A DNA stretch of 64,000 nt from Pseudomonas japonica (GTDB lineage Bacteria > Pseudomonadota > Gammaproteobacteria > Pseudomonadales > Pseudomonadaceae): the NCBI RefSeq assembly GCF_900188455.1, contig NZ_FZOL01000013.1, positions 62,001 through 126,000 on the forward strand, in the 5' to 3' direction. The translations under genes and the position numbers were made by a program. A model generated the notes under the pieces. The model saw only the letters and a list, made by a program, of their open reading frames with translations. It did not search any database and was not told where the DNA came from. This document shows positions 1 to 8,273 of this stretch, one piece after another; positions within the stretch are counted from its first letter, which is position 1, and each line of letters begins with the position of its first letter.

Positions 1-936
1 CACGATGACCGCCCCGGTGATGATGCGCTTGGTCGGCTCGGACGCGCCGATCTGCGCCAGGCCCGCGGCCAGCACGGAAATGATCAGCACGCCGAAGAAG
101 GTACTGATGACCGAACCGCGCCCGCCCATCAGGCTGGTGCCGCCGATCACCACGGCGGCAATGACCTGCAGTTCCAGGCCGGAACCGGCATTGGGATCGG
201 CGGCTTCGAGCCGGGAAATCTGGAACAGCGCGGCCAGCCCGGCGAGCAGCCCCATCAGGGAAAACACCCCGATCTTGAAGGGGCGTGGATCGACACCCGC
301 CAGGCGCACCGCCTCTTCGTTGGTGCCGATACCGATCAGGTAGCGGCCGAAGACCGTGCGACTCAACACCAGTTGTGCCAGCACGACCACAACCAACGCG
401 ATGAGGAACGACGGCGAAATACCGAAGGCGATCGGCTCCGACAGCCACGCCAGGGCATCGCCGATATAGACGGTACGGGAGTCGGTCAGCTCATAGGCTC
501 CGCCGCGGGCTATTTCCAGCACGCCGAGGGAAACGATGAAGGAGGGAATTCGCCAAACCACCGCAACCGCCCCGGTTAGGGTGCCGACCAGCGCGGCACA
601 GCCCATGCCAAGCAGGGCGGCGGGCAAGACGCCCCAGCCCCAGCCAAGTATCGCCACGCCGACCACCGAGGCGGCCAGGGCCAGGACCGAACCCACCGAG
701 AGATCGATACCGCCGATGATCAGGACGAAGGTCATGCCCACGGCCAGCACCATGAGATCAGGAATCTGATTGGCCAGGGTGCTGAAGGTGGCATAGGACA
801 GAAAGTGGCTGCTGAGCAGGGAAAACAGCACCATCAGACTGAGCAGCGCCCCCGCCAGCCCGAGGTAGGTATCCAGCGCCAGGCGAGTGCCGGAACGCTT
901 GCCAGCGGCCGGGGTGACAAGGGGAGAGCTTTTCAT
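1..936 (-). CDS. rbsC: Ribose-type ABC transporter permease (RbsC), partial
   Basis: Inner-membrane permease of a CUT2-family sugar ABC importer, probably for ribose. The reading frame stays open for 312 codons to the left window edge, so the last few residues are missing. The translation is strongly hydrophobic with many membrane segments and contains the family signature around GGIDLSVGSVLAL and later GGTSLMGGRGS. The ATG overlaps the rbsA stop codon (ATGA), which implies translational coupling. It is third in the order rbsB-rbsA-rbsC; a regulator and ribokinase usually follow in Pseudomonas but lie outside the window. The family is certain; the sugar is inferred from the neighbouring binding protein. 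Confidence 0.93.
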   Translation of the reverse strand, partial: MKSSPLVTPAAGKRSGTRLALDTYLGLAGALLSLMVLFSLLSSHFLSYATFSTLANQIPDLMVLAVGMTFVLIIGGIDLSVGSVLALAASVVGVAILGWGWGVLPAALLGMGCAALVGTLTGAVAVVWRIPSFIVSLGVLEIARGGAYELTDSRTVYIGDALAWLSEPIAFGISPSFLIALVVVVLAQLVLSRTVFGRYLIGIGTNEEAVRLAGVDPRPFKIGVFSLMGLLAGLAALFQISRLEAADPNAGSGLELQVIAAVVIGGTSLMGGRGSVISTFFGVLIISVLAAGLAQIGASEPTKRIITGAVIV

Positions 937-2477
937 GAGGAAATCCCGGGTGCCGCGCCGCAGAGCAGCGCATCATGTTTCTGATAACCGGAAAACGCCG
1001 CGGCCAGCAGTCGATCCTGGCTCCAGTCGGCACGATCGAAGGTATTCACCAGGCGCCCCGCGGAAAGTACGCCAATGCGATCGCAGATCAGCATAAGCTC
1101 GCGCAGGTCGCTGGATACCACTACCAGCGCCTTGCCCTGGCGCGCCAGTTCGGCGAGCAGGCCATATATATCCAGCTTGGCACCGACATCGATGCCGCGG
1201 GTAGGCTCGTCGAACAGCAGCACCCGACAATCGCGCTCCAGCCAGCGGCCAATCACCACCTTCTGCTGGTTGCCCCCGGAAAGCTCGCCTACCGCCTGTT
1301 GCGTGCCTGCGCTGCGAATGCTCAACGCAGCGACAAGATGCTCGGCCAGTTGGCGTTCACGCTCTCTGTTCAACAGGCCGCCACGGGAGACGGCCTTGAG
1401 ATTGCCCAGCACCAGGTTGGCACTGACCGATTCGCCGAGCAGTACCCCTTCGCCCTTGCGGTCCTCACTGACCAGAGCGATACCGTGACGCACCGCCGCC
1501 ATCGGCGAATCGATCCGACAAGCACGCAACGGCTGTCCCAGCTCGACGGTACCGCGATCAGCCCGATCGGCACCGTAGATCAGGCGGAGCAGTTCGGTGC
1601 GTCCGGCGCCGACCAGCCCGCACAACCCGAAGACTTCGCCGGCGCGCACTTCGAACGAGACATCGCAGACCTTGCTTCCACGTCCAAGCCCGCTGACCCG
1701 CAACAACGGCGCGCCGATGCGCCGGTCCGGCGCCTCGATATGCTCACCCAGTTCACGCCCGACCATCAGCTTGACCAGTTGTTCGCTGCTGTAGCGCTGT
1801 ATCGGCTCGTCGCAGACCAGACGACCATCGCGCAACACCGCGACCCGCTGGGCAATCCGCTTGAGCTCTTCGAGCCGGTGCGAAATGTAGATGATCGCCA
1901 CACCCTGTTGCCGCAGCGCCTCGACACGGGCGAAGAGCAGTTCAACTTCGCGCTCGGTGAGCATGGCGGTGGGCTCGTCGAGGATCAGCAAATGACAGTC
2001 GCCAATCAGGTTGCGGGCAATCTCGACCATCTGCTGGTGACCAATGCCCAGCTCGCCGACCGCGGTATCCGGGTCGATCGCCTCCAGTCCCATCCGCGCC
2101 ATGGCCTCCAGGGCCTGTTGGCGCAGGCGCTTGCGATCGATCCAGCCAAGGCGCCCGGGCAGGTTCTGCAGGAACAGGTTCTCCGCGACGCTCAAGCTCG
2201 GCACCAGGCTCAACTCCTGCATGACCATGCGCACGCCGTGGCGCTCGGCGGCAGCGCGACTGACGGGGCGATACGGCTGGCCGTGCAAGTGCATCTGCCC
2301 CACGCTCGCCGACTCAAGACCGCCGATGATCTTCGACAGGGTGCTCTTGCCCGCGCCGTTTTCGCCGGTGAGCGCCAGCACCTCGCCGCGCCGCAAGGTC
2401 AGCTCGATGCCGTCGAGCACCGGCTGCGCGTAGGTCTTGCCGACCCCGCTGATCGTCAGCAGCACTGGCTCGGTCAT
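933..2477 (-). CDS. rbsA: Ribose-type ABC transporter ATP-binding protein (RbsA)
   Basis: Cytoplasmic ATPase with two ABC cassettes (514 aa) that powers sugar import. The N-terminal cassette has a normal Walker A (GENGAGKST, residues 38-46), the signature-like LGIGHQQMVEIAR and Walker B LLILDEPTA. The C-terminal cassette has the degenerate Walker A GLVGAGRTE, which is normal for the sugar (RbsA/MglA/XylG) class, then LSGGNQQKVVIGRWL and VLLFDEPTRGID. The start codon overlaps the end of rbsB by a few bases and its end overlaps rbsC, so the three genes form one tightly packed operon. The length is typical of the family. Confidence 0.95.
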   Translation of the reverse strand: MTEPVLLTISGVGKTYAQPVLDGIELTLRRGEVLALTGENGAGKSTLSKIIGGLESASVGQMHLHGQPYRPVSRAAAERHGVRMVMQELSLVPSLSVAENLFLQNLPGRLGWIDRKRLRQQALEAMARMGLEAIDPDTAVGELGIGHQQMVEIARNLIGDCHLLILDEPTAMLTEREVELLFARVEALRQQGVAIIYISHRLEELKRIAQRVAVLRDGRLVCDEPIQRYSSEQLVKLMVGRELGEHIEAPDRRIGAPLLRVSGLGRGSKVCDVSFEVRAGEVFGLCGLVGAGRTELLRLIYGADRADRGTVELGQPLRACRIDSPMAAVRHGIALVSEDRKGEGVLLGESVSANLVLGNLKAVSRGGLLNRERERQLAEHLVAALSIRSAGTQQAVGELSGGNQQKVVIGRWLERDCRVLLFDEPTRGIDVGAKLDIYGLLAELARQGKALVVVSSDLRELMLICDRIGVLSAGRLVNTFDRADWSQDRLLAAAFSGYQKHDALLCGAAPGISS

Positions 2478-3430
2478 TGTTGACGAGTAATCAGGTCGAC
2501 CGGCGTCTGGATGACGTTATCGGCATCCACTCCGGGCTTTTCCCCCTTGAGCATCGTCAAAGCCGCCTCGATACCGAATACGGCCTGTCGCGCGGCGTAC
2601 TGGTCGGCGGTGGCGAGGATGCGACCGTCGGCCAGCAGCGGCGCTACCGCCTTGAGGTTGTCGTAGCCCACCACCCGCACCTTGCCAGTACGGCCAGCGG
2701 AGCGCACCGCGGCCACCGCACCGAGGGCCATGCTGTCGTTACCGGCCAGCAGCGCCCTGAGATTCGGGTACTCGTTGAGCATCGCGGAGGCCACCGCGTT
2801 GCCCTTGTTTATCTCCCAGTTGCCGGACTGCACCGAGACGATCTTCATCTGCCCCGCCGCCATGGCGTCCTTGAAACCAGCGGTGCGCTGCTGGGCATTG
2901 GTGGTGGTCGGCACGCCCTCGATGATGCCCACCTCGTCGCCCGCCTGCAGCCGCGCGGCCAGGTAGTCGCCCACCAGACGCGCACCCTTGCGGTTGTCGG
3001 GCCCCACGAAAGGCACGCTGAGGCCCTTGCTTGCGAGGACCTCGGGATCCAGGCGGTTATCGATGTTGACCACAGTGATACCGGCGTCCATCGCGCGTTT
3101 GATCACCGGCACCAGTGCCTTGGAGTCCGCCGGAGCGATCACCAGGGCATCGACCCCGGAAACGATCATCTGCTCGACGATGCGAATCTGGCTGCCGGTA
3201 TCGGACTCATCCTTGATGCCGTTGGACACCAGATCGAATTGGCTGGCGTGTTCCTTCTGATAGGCCTTGGCGCCCTCCTCCATGGTGAGGAAGAACTCAT
3301 TGGCGAGAGACTTCATGACCAGCGCAACCTTGGGACGCTCTTCGGCGCGAACGACCGAAAGCGGCAAGGCGGTACAAAACACGGCGAGAAAGACGACGGC
3401 CAGGATCCGTCCCATGGAAGGCAAGTGCAT
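2474..3430 (-). CDS. rbsB: Ribose-type periplasmic sugar-binding protein (RbsB)
   Basis: Periplasmic receptor of the ribose-type ABC importer (type I periplasmic binding fold, 318 aa). A signal peptide covers about residues 1-29 (hydrophobic core followed by VVRAEE). The mature part begins PKVALVMKSLANEFF and contains QMIVSGVDALVIAPAD and GNDSMALGA, typical of RbsB. The ATG at 3430 was chosen because GGAG lies 8 nt upstream; a longer in-frame start at 3487 lacks a ribosome site and would run into the operator. It is first in the operon, just downstream of a LacI-family palindrome. Confidence 0.94.
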   Translation of the reverse strand: MHLPSMGRILAVVFLAVFCTALPLSVVRAEERPKVALVMKSLANEFFLTMEEGAKAYQKEHASQFDLVSNGIKDESDTGSQIRIVEQMIVSGVDALVIAPADSKALVPVIKRAMDAGITVVNIDNRLDPEVLASKGLSVPFVGPDNRKGARLVGDYLAARLQAGDEVGIIEGVPTTTNAQQRTAGFKDAMAAGQMKIVSVQSGNWEINKGNAVASAMLNEYPNLRALLAGNDSMALGAVAAVRSAGRTGKVRVVGYDNLKAVAPLLADGRILATADQYAARQAVFGIEAALTMLKGEKPGVDADNVIQTPVDLITRQQ

Positions 3431-3466
3431 GAAGTTCACTCCGCATTTTGTGCTTTTTATTGGATA

Positions 3467-3478
3467 GCAAACGTTTGC
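3467..3478. promoter_or_regulatory. LacI-family operator upstream of rbsB
   Basis: GCAAACGTTTGC is a perfect 12-bp palindrome with the central CG typical of LacI/GalR-family operators. It sits 37 bp upstream of the rbsB ATG. RbsR-type repressors are known to control rbs operons through such sites. The regulator gene is not in this window and is inferred to lie past the left edge. Confidence 0.7.
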
Positions 3479-3765
3479 GTAACTCAACTATGAGAACGAA
3501 ACCTGACTTTGTCAAATTTAGACACACAAACCGGCCAGGCTTCAAAACGGGGAAATTGTCGCTCAAACGGTCGGAAAACCGAACTTTTTGTTGGGGTCCA
3601 CCCGGACGTCCGACAGGGAAACGATGCCTTTTCGCATCCCAGGCAATGGGCCAGCTTCTGCCGCCACACATGGGCAGGGGTCAGAACCCTGGCAAATTTA
3701 TTTTTGACGGTGTGCAGCAAACGCGTGGAGAAGCGGTCAGAGGCACTCTTTGGACCGACGCGCTG
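3479..3765. other. Intergenic stretch between rbsB and the LexA-controlled gene
   Basis: About 290 bases without a supported gene. The AT content is higher than in the neighbouring genes. A short imperfect palindrome, GGGTCAGAACCC, lies near 3677-3688, followed by an A/T-rich run. The putative reading frames here lack ribosome sites and recognisable products. The right part leads into the promoter with the LexA box. Confidence 0.5.
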
Positions 3766-3806
3766 TTGCGAAAAGTCTTACAGTTAAATACTGTATGCAC
3801 ATACAG
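3766..3806 (+). promoter_or_regulatory. SOS promoter with LexA box
   Basis: CTGTATGCACATACAG (3791-3806) matches the gamma-proteobacterial LexA box (CTG-N10-CAG, palindromic). A sigma-70-like promoter overlaps it: TTGCGA at 3766-3771, a 17-bp spacer and TACTGT at 3789-3794. LexA would therefore cover the -10 element. The site lies 22 bp upstream of the GTG start of the DUF1654 gene. The motif is seen directly; repression by LexA is inferred. Confidence 0.85.
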
Positions 3807-3828
3807 CAAAAACAAGGGAAACACTTTC

Positions 3829-4074
3829 GTGGCCACTTCCTCCGCTTCCACGCCCGTCAGCAGCTATGAGCAACTGGGTGTCCGTATCCAGAAAATCATC
3901 AATGCCCCTACCGCCCAGCGCTCCCGGGCCGCGCTGATCTTCCGCCTCGAACATGAGTCCCCCGACGACTGGGAGACGCTGCTCGAGGAAATCGCCGAGA
4001 ACGACAACGTCACCCTCGCCCACCGTGACGATGGCGGTGTACAGATTTTCTGGACGGTACCGAAGGAAGACTGA
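3829..4074 (+). CDS. DUF1654-type small protein, LexA-controlled
   Basis: Small protein of 81 aa with no signal peptide and no known activity. The central part (YEQLGVRIQKIIN, then an acidic segment ending in HRDDGGVQIFWTVP) resembles the DUF1654 family found in Pseudomonas; I am fairly but not fully sure of that assignment. A GTG start at 3829 is preferred because AAGGGA lies about 10 nt upstream and the SOS promoter ends just before it; the in-frame upstream ATG would place the promoter inside the gene. endA begins 5 bp after the stop codon, so the two genes are probably cotranscribed and SOS-induced. Confidence 0.75.
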   Translation: MATSSASTPVSSYEQLGVRIQKIINAPTAQRSRAALIFRLEHESPDDWETLLEEIAENDNVTLAHRDDGGVQIFWTVPKED

Positions 4075-4079
4075 CGCGG

Positions 4080-4769
4080 ATGAGATTCACTGTATTGGCA
4101 GCCACCTGCCTGTTGTTCAGCCTCACCGCTCATGCCGATGCCCCCCGCACGTTCAGCGAAGCCAAGAAGGTTGCCTGGCGCCTCTATGCGCCGCAGTCGA
4201 CGGAGTTCTACTGCGGCTGCAAGTACAGCGGCAACCGCGTCGACCTGGCCGGCTGCGGCTATGTCCCGCGCAAGAACGCCAACCGCGCCGCGCGAATCGA
4301 ATGGGAGCACATCGTCCCTGCCTGGCAGATCGGCCATCAGCGGCAGTGCTGGCAGGAGGGTGGACGCAAGAACTGCTCGCGCAACGACGCAACCTACGCA
4401 CGTGCCGAAGCCGATCTGCACAACCTGGTACCGAGCATCGGCGAGGTCAATGGCGACCGCAGCAACTTCAGCTTCGGCTGGCTGCCGGAGCAACACGGGC
4501 AATACGGCTCGTGCCTGACCCAGGTCGACTTCAAGGCGAAGAAGGTCATGCCGCGACCCTCCATTCGCGGGATGATCGCGCGCACCTATTTCTACATGAG
4601 CAAACAGTACGACCTGCGCCTGTCCAAACAGGATCGGCAGTTGTACGAAGCCTGGAACAAGACCTATCCGGCCCAGACCTGGGAGCGCCAGCGCAACCAG
4701 CGCGTGGCCTGCGTAATGGGGCACGGCAACGAGTTCGTCGGCCCGGTGGACCTCAAGGCCTGCGGCTGA
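4080..4769 (+). CDS. endA: Endonuclease I (EndA), secreted/periplasmic DNase
   Basis: Non-specific DNA endonuclease of the EndA/NucM family (229 aa), exported by a signal peptide (residues 1-19, cleavage near AHADA). The beta-beta-alpha-metal active site is seen as ARIEWEHIVPAW with the catalytic His at about residue 77, and the conserved NLVPSIGEVNGDRSNF follows. Several Cys residues (YCGCKY, GCG, QCW, NCS) fit disulfides in an exported enzyme. It follows the LexA-boxed small gene by 5 bp with no separate promoter visible, so SOS control of this DNase is inferred. Confidence 0.93.
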   Translation: MRFTVLAATCLLFSLTAHADAPRTFSEAKKVAWRLYAPQSTEFYCGCKYSGNRVDLAGCGYVPRKNANRAARIEWEHIVPAWQIGHQRQCWQEGGRKNCSRNDATYARAEADLHNLVPSIGEVNGDRSNFSFGWLPEQHGQYGSCLTQVDFKAKKVMPRPSIRGMIARTYFYMSKQYDLRLSKQDRQLYEAWNKTYPAQTWERQRNQRVACVMGHGNEFVGPVDLKACG

Positions 4770-4770
4770 A

Positions 4771-5196
4771 TCAGGTCAGCGTCTGCAGATAGGCGCTGGC
4801 CTGCTGGCACCGCTGCAGATGGGCAATTTCGGCTGGGCCGGGGATGACCAGGCGAGTCACATCGGTCTCATCGGCCAGGTCCGCCAGCTTGACTACCCGC
4901 GCCAGCGGATCGCAACCGACCCGGGCAACGAACGCCTCGTCGCTTTCTCCGCCGCGCTGACTGAGGGCCTGCACCGCGGCGAGAATCTTCAGGGCGAAGC
5001 CCTCGCGCGCCAGGTCCGACAGGGTCATGGGAGAGGCCTGAAGCACCTCGTGCAGCACCGCGACGATACGCTGCTCGGTGGTCGAAACCCGCAGCATCAC
5101 CCGCAACGGATGCAGGATGTACGCCGCGCCTATCTTGTCCCGATGCCCTTCATGGGCCCGGGCTGCAACCGCAATGGCTCGCTCCAGCGTGGACAT
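4771..5196 (-). CDS. Small HD-domain (RelA/SpoT hydrolase-like) protein
   Basis: A 141-aa protein resembling the stand-alone hydrolase domain of SpoT/MESH1-type (p)ppGpp pyrophosphohydrolases. Visible landmarks are AARAHEGHRDKIGAAYILHP (first metal His region), VAVLHEVLQ in the position of the usual HD pair, and VKLADLADETD near the end, comparable to the family KLADxLDN motif. The HD aspartate appears replaced by Glu (HE), so catalytic activity is uncertain. It is convergent with endA (1 bp apart). The substrate is unknown; assignment is by motif only. Confidence 0.7.
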   Translation of the reverse strand: MSTLERAIAVAARAHEGHRDKIGAAYILHPLRVMLRVSTTEQRIVAVLHEVLQASPMTLSDLAREGFALKILAAVQALSQRGGESDEAFVARVGCDPLARVVKLADLADETDVTRLVIPGPAEIAHLQRCQQASAYLQTLT

Positions 5197-5301
5197 GGCC
5201 CCCTCCTCACCGTTGCTGCACTCATCGATGGAACATCTTCCTCCCCATGAGCATAGCCCGACAAACGCGCAAGCACCGGACGCAGAGCGTTGCGTCGAGG
5301 A

Positions 5302-5871
5302 TCAGCGGGGGGCGTCGTGCTGGATCACCACCGAGTCGGTGCCCAGGCGGGCCATCACGTCGTTCTTGCTGGCCTCGGCCTCGGCCTTGTCCATGAACGG
5401 ACCCAGCAATACCACTGGCTTGCCGTCGCGATAGACCACCGAAGAAGGGATGCCCTTCTCGATCAGGCGCGCGGTCATGTCGGTCACCGCCCCCATGTTC
5501 GGCCCCTGGATGATCTCCACATCCCAGCCCTGCGGCGCCGGCTCGGCGGCGATGGCATCGGCGCGGCGCTGCAGGTCGGCGCCACCGCAGACTTCGCGAA
5601 TGCGCAGGTCGTTGCCGGTCTCGTCGATGATGATGTCGTAATCCGCACCCTTCTTGATCGCCACATAGCTGCGATACGGCAGGTAGCTGCCGTTATCGTC
5701 CTTGCCACGGAACTGACCGCAGATATCGCCCTGGGTGTTGAACCGCACGTTGGCGAACTTGGCCGTCTTCGGATTCTGCAGATGCTCGGCGATCTGCTTG
5801 TGAACCCGCTCCGCATCGTTGTCACAGCCGGCCAGGGCCACTACCGCCATTACCATCGCCACTTTGCGCAC
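5302..5871 (-). CDS. SPOR-like domain lipoprotein
   Basis: Predicted lipoprotein of 189 aa: a short signal with lipobox LAGC (Cys at about residue 16), then a region with paired Cys (GDICGQF, REVCGG). The C-terminal stretch of about 75 residues has the alternating pattern of a SPOR (peptidoglycan-binding) fold, with VVLLGPFMDKAEAEASKNDV. The start is a GTG at 5871, set by AGGAGG 7 nt upstream; the longer frame beginning at 5922 lacks this. It lies just downstream of ldcA on the same strand. Function unknown; a cell-envelope role is inferred. Confidence 0.75.
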   Translation of the reverse strand: MRKVAMVMAVVALAGCDNDAERVHKQIAEHLQNPKTAKFANVRFNTQGDICGQFRGKDDNGSYLPYRSYVAIKKGADYDIIIDETGNDLRIREVCGGADLQRRADAIAAEPAPQGWDVEIIQGPNMGAVTDMTARLIEKGIPSSVVYRDGKPVVLLGPFMDKAEAEASKNDVMARLGTDSVVIQHDAPR

Positions 5872-5930
5872 GCGTCTACCTCCTGAATTCAAGCGGCGGA
5901 TTCTAGCACCAGGGCGGCGCAATGAGTCCG

Positions 5931-8186
5931 CTACTCCTTGACGCAGTCCACGGTGTAGAGCCGCGCCCCATCGCGTTCCTCATGCTGCAGGCCGTGGACA
6001 TCGGCGACGAAGCCGGGAAAACCGGTGTCGAAGGCGCGGGCGAAGGCCAGGTAATCGAGAATGGAACGAGTCGCCTCGGTGAAACGCTCGCCAGGCATGA
6101 TCAGCGGGATACCCGGCGGATACGGCACCAGCATCACCGCTGCGATACGCCCCAGTAAACGCTCGATGGGTACCGCCTCGACGTCGCCACGGACCAGCTT
6201 GTCGTAGGCATCGGCGGGTTTCATCACCACTTCCGGCAGGCGCGTGTACAGGCGCTTGAGCTGCTTGGCGGTGGCGTTGCCGCGGTAGCAGGCATGCAAC
6301 TGGTCGCACAGGTCACGCAGGCCCATGCCGCGATAGCGCTGCGGGTCCTGCCCGGCAACACAGGGCAGGCTCAGGCTCAGTTCGGTATTGGCGTCGTAGT
6401 TGCGCTTGAACTCCAGCAACTCGGTCAGCAGCGTGCTCCATTTGCCCTTGGTGATGCCCATGGAGAACAGCACCAGGAAGGAATACAGCCCGGTCTTCTC
6501 CACCACCAGGCCGCGCTCCCAGAGGAACTTGCTCACCACCGCGGCGGGAATGCCGTGGCGATCGAGGCTGCCGCCGGCGTCCAGGCCAGGCATGACCAGG
6601 GTCACCTTGATCGGATCGAGCAGCACATAGTCCTCGCTGAGATCACCGAAACCGTGCCACTGCGCCTGGGGCTCGAGCAGCCAGTCCTCGGTGGCGACGC
6701 GATGGATGCCCTCGACCCGCGGCGGCTGCCAGACGCTGAACCACCAGTCCTCGGGGTCCAGATGCGCACGCAGATTGGCCAGGGCACGGCGGAAGCTCAG
6801 TGCCTCGTCGAACATTTCCTGCAACAGCGAACGCCCGGCCGGCCCCTCCATCATCGCCGAGGACACATCCAGCGAAGCGAGGATGCTGTACTGCGGCGAG
6901 GTGGAGATATGCATCATGAAAGCTTCGTTGAAACGGTCGCGATCCAGCTGTCGGCGACCGCCGTCCTGCACATGGATCATCGAGGCCTGGCTGAAGGCGG
7001 CGAGCAGCTTGTGAGTGGAATGGGTACTGAACACCAGCGGGCTCTGCGCGCTGCGCGAAGTGCCCATGGCATACCGCCCGGCGAAGAACTCGTGGAAAGC
7101 GGCGTAGGCGTACCAGGCCTCGTCGAAATGCAGCACCTCGACGCTGTTGCCGAGGGTCTGCTTGATCAGCTCGGCGTTGTAGCACAGGCCGTCGTAGGTG
7201 GAGTTGGTCACCACCGCCATCTTCACCTTCGGCTCGCGATCACGGGTAAGCGGATTGGCGAGGACCTTGGCCTGGATCGACTCGGGACTGAATTCGCCAA
7301 GCGGAATCGGACCGATGATGCCCAGCTCGTTGCGCTCGGGACACAGGTACAGGGGAATCGCACCGGTCATGATGATCGCGTGCAGCACCGACTTGTGGCA
7401 GTTGCGATCCACCAGCACCAGGTCATCGCGGCCGACCATGGAGTGCCAGACGATCTTGTTCGCCGTCGAGGTGCCATTGATCACGAAGAAGGTGTGATCG
7501 GCGCCGAAATTGCGCGCGGCGCGCGCTTCGGCTTCGGCCAGCGGACCGGTGTGATCCAGCAGCGAACCCAGCTCCGGCACCGATACCGACAGGTCCGAAC
7601 GCAGGGTGTTCTCGCCGAAGAACTGATGAAAGGCCTGCCCGACCGGACTCTTGCGGTACGCCACGCCACCGCCATGCCCCGGGGTGTGCCAGGAATAGTT
7701 GGATTGCGCGGTGTGCTGCACCAGCGCCTTGAAGAACGGCGGCAGCAAGCCATCCAGGTAATTGTGCGCGGCACGGGCCACCTGGCGGGCGAGAAAAGGC
7801 ACGGTGTCTTCGAACAGGTAGAGGATGCCGCGCAACTGGTTCAGCTCGCTCATGGCATCGGCAGGTGCGTTTTCCAGGGTGACCTGCTCGCCCAGCGCAA
7901 AGATCGGCAGGTGCGGCGCCCGGGAGCGGGCCAGGCGGATCAGCTCGACCATGTTCTGCAACAGGTGGGTGTTTTCGCCGGCGCCTTCGGCGGCGATCAG
8001 CATGCAGGCGAGCCCGTGGTGGGTCGCGGCGACCAGGCGACCTTCGGCGTAGTCGATGGCGCTGAGGATGGTGAACCCGTCCTGGGCCAGTTCCTGGGCG
8101 ATACCGCGGACGCGATCGCCAGCGACGGTGTCGGACTTGATGTCACGGTGAACGATGAGAACGGGAAACTTGAGGTCCTTGTACAT
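5931..8186 (-). CDS. ldcA: Lysine decarboxylase (LdcA-type Orn/Lys/Arg decarboxylase)
   Basis: PLP-dependent fold-type I basic amino-acid decarboxylase (751 aa), most like P. aeruginosa LdcA (PA1818), which makes cadaverine and CO2 from L-lysine. The N-terminal wing domain starts YKDLKFPVLIVHRDIKSDT. PLP-binding motifs include NGTSTANK, HFDEAWYAYAAFH and STHSTHKLLAAFSQ, with the Schiff-base Lys in HK. The C-terminal domain ends near FPGFVADVHGLQ. The ATG at 8186 gives the family length and has an AGGAAGAAGG purine tract upstream. Its position next to dnaQ and rnhA matches P. aeruginosa. Lysine over arginine specificity is inferred from that orthology. Confidence 0.9.
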   Translation of the reverse strand: MYKDLKFPVLIVHRDIKSDTVAGDRVRGIAQELAQDGFTILSAIDYAEGRLVAATHHGLACMLIAAEGAGENTHLLQNMVELIRLARSRAPHLPIFALGEQVTLENAPADAMSELNQLRGILYLFEDTVPFLARQVARAAHNYLDGLLPPFFKALVQHTAQSNYSWHTPGHGGGVAYRKSPVGQAFHQFFGENTLRSDLSVSVPELGSLLDHTGPLAEAEARAARNFGADHTFFVINGTSTANKIVWHSMVGRDDLVLVDRNCHKSVLHAIIMTGAIPLYLCPERNELGIIGPIPLGEFSPESIQAKVLANPLTRDREPKVKMAVVTNSTYDGLCYNAELIKQTLGNSVEVLHFDEAWYAYAAFHEFFAGRYAMGTSRSAQSPLVFSTHSTHKLLAAFSQASMIHVQDGGRRQLDRDRFNEAFMMHISTSPQYSILASLDVSSAMMEGPAGRSLLQEMFDEALSFRRALANLRAHLDPEDWWFSVWQPPRVEGIHRVATEDWLLEPQAQWHGFGDLSEDYVLLDPIKVTLVMPGLDAGGSLDRHGIPAAVVSKFLWERGLVVEKTGLYSFLVLFSMGITKGKWSTLLTELLEFKRNYDANTELSLSLPCVAGQDPQRYRGMGLRDLCDQLHACYRGNATAKQLKRLYTRLPEVVMKPADAYDKLVRGDVEAVPIERLLGRIAAVMLVPYPPGIPLIMPGERFTEATRSILDYLAFARAFDTGFPGFVADVHGLQHEERDGARLYTVDCVKE

Positions 8187-8273
8187 GGACGGCGCTACCT
8201 TCTTCCTGCGGGAGGCCACGTGGGCCGTTCATTTCAGGGTAGAAGGTCGCCGCCATGACGCGCGGGAAATGCC

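Noticed and set aside
975..3493. Two long open frames on the plus strand opposite rbsA and rbsB
   Set aside because: Both are codon-phase shadows of well-supported genes in high-GC DNA; no ribosome sites and no recognisable protein features.
3670..3705. GGGGTCAGAACCC plus A/T run as a possible insertion-element end
   Set aside because: Only one copy is present, there is no matching inverted end and no duplication; too little to call an element.
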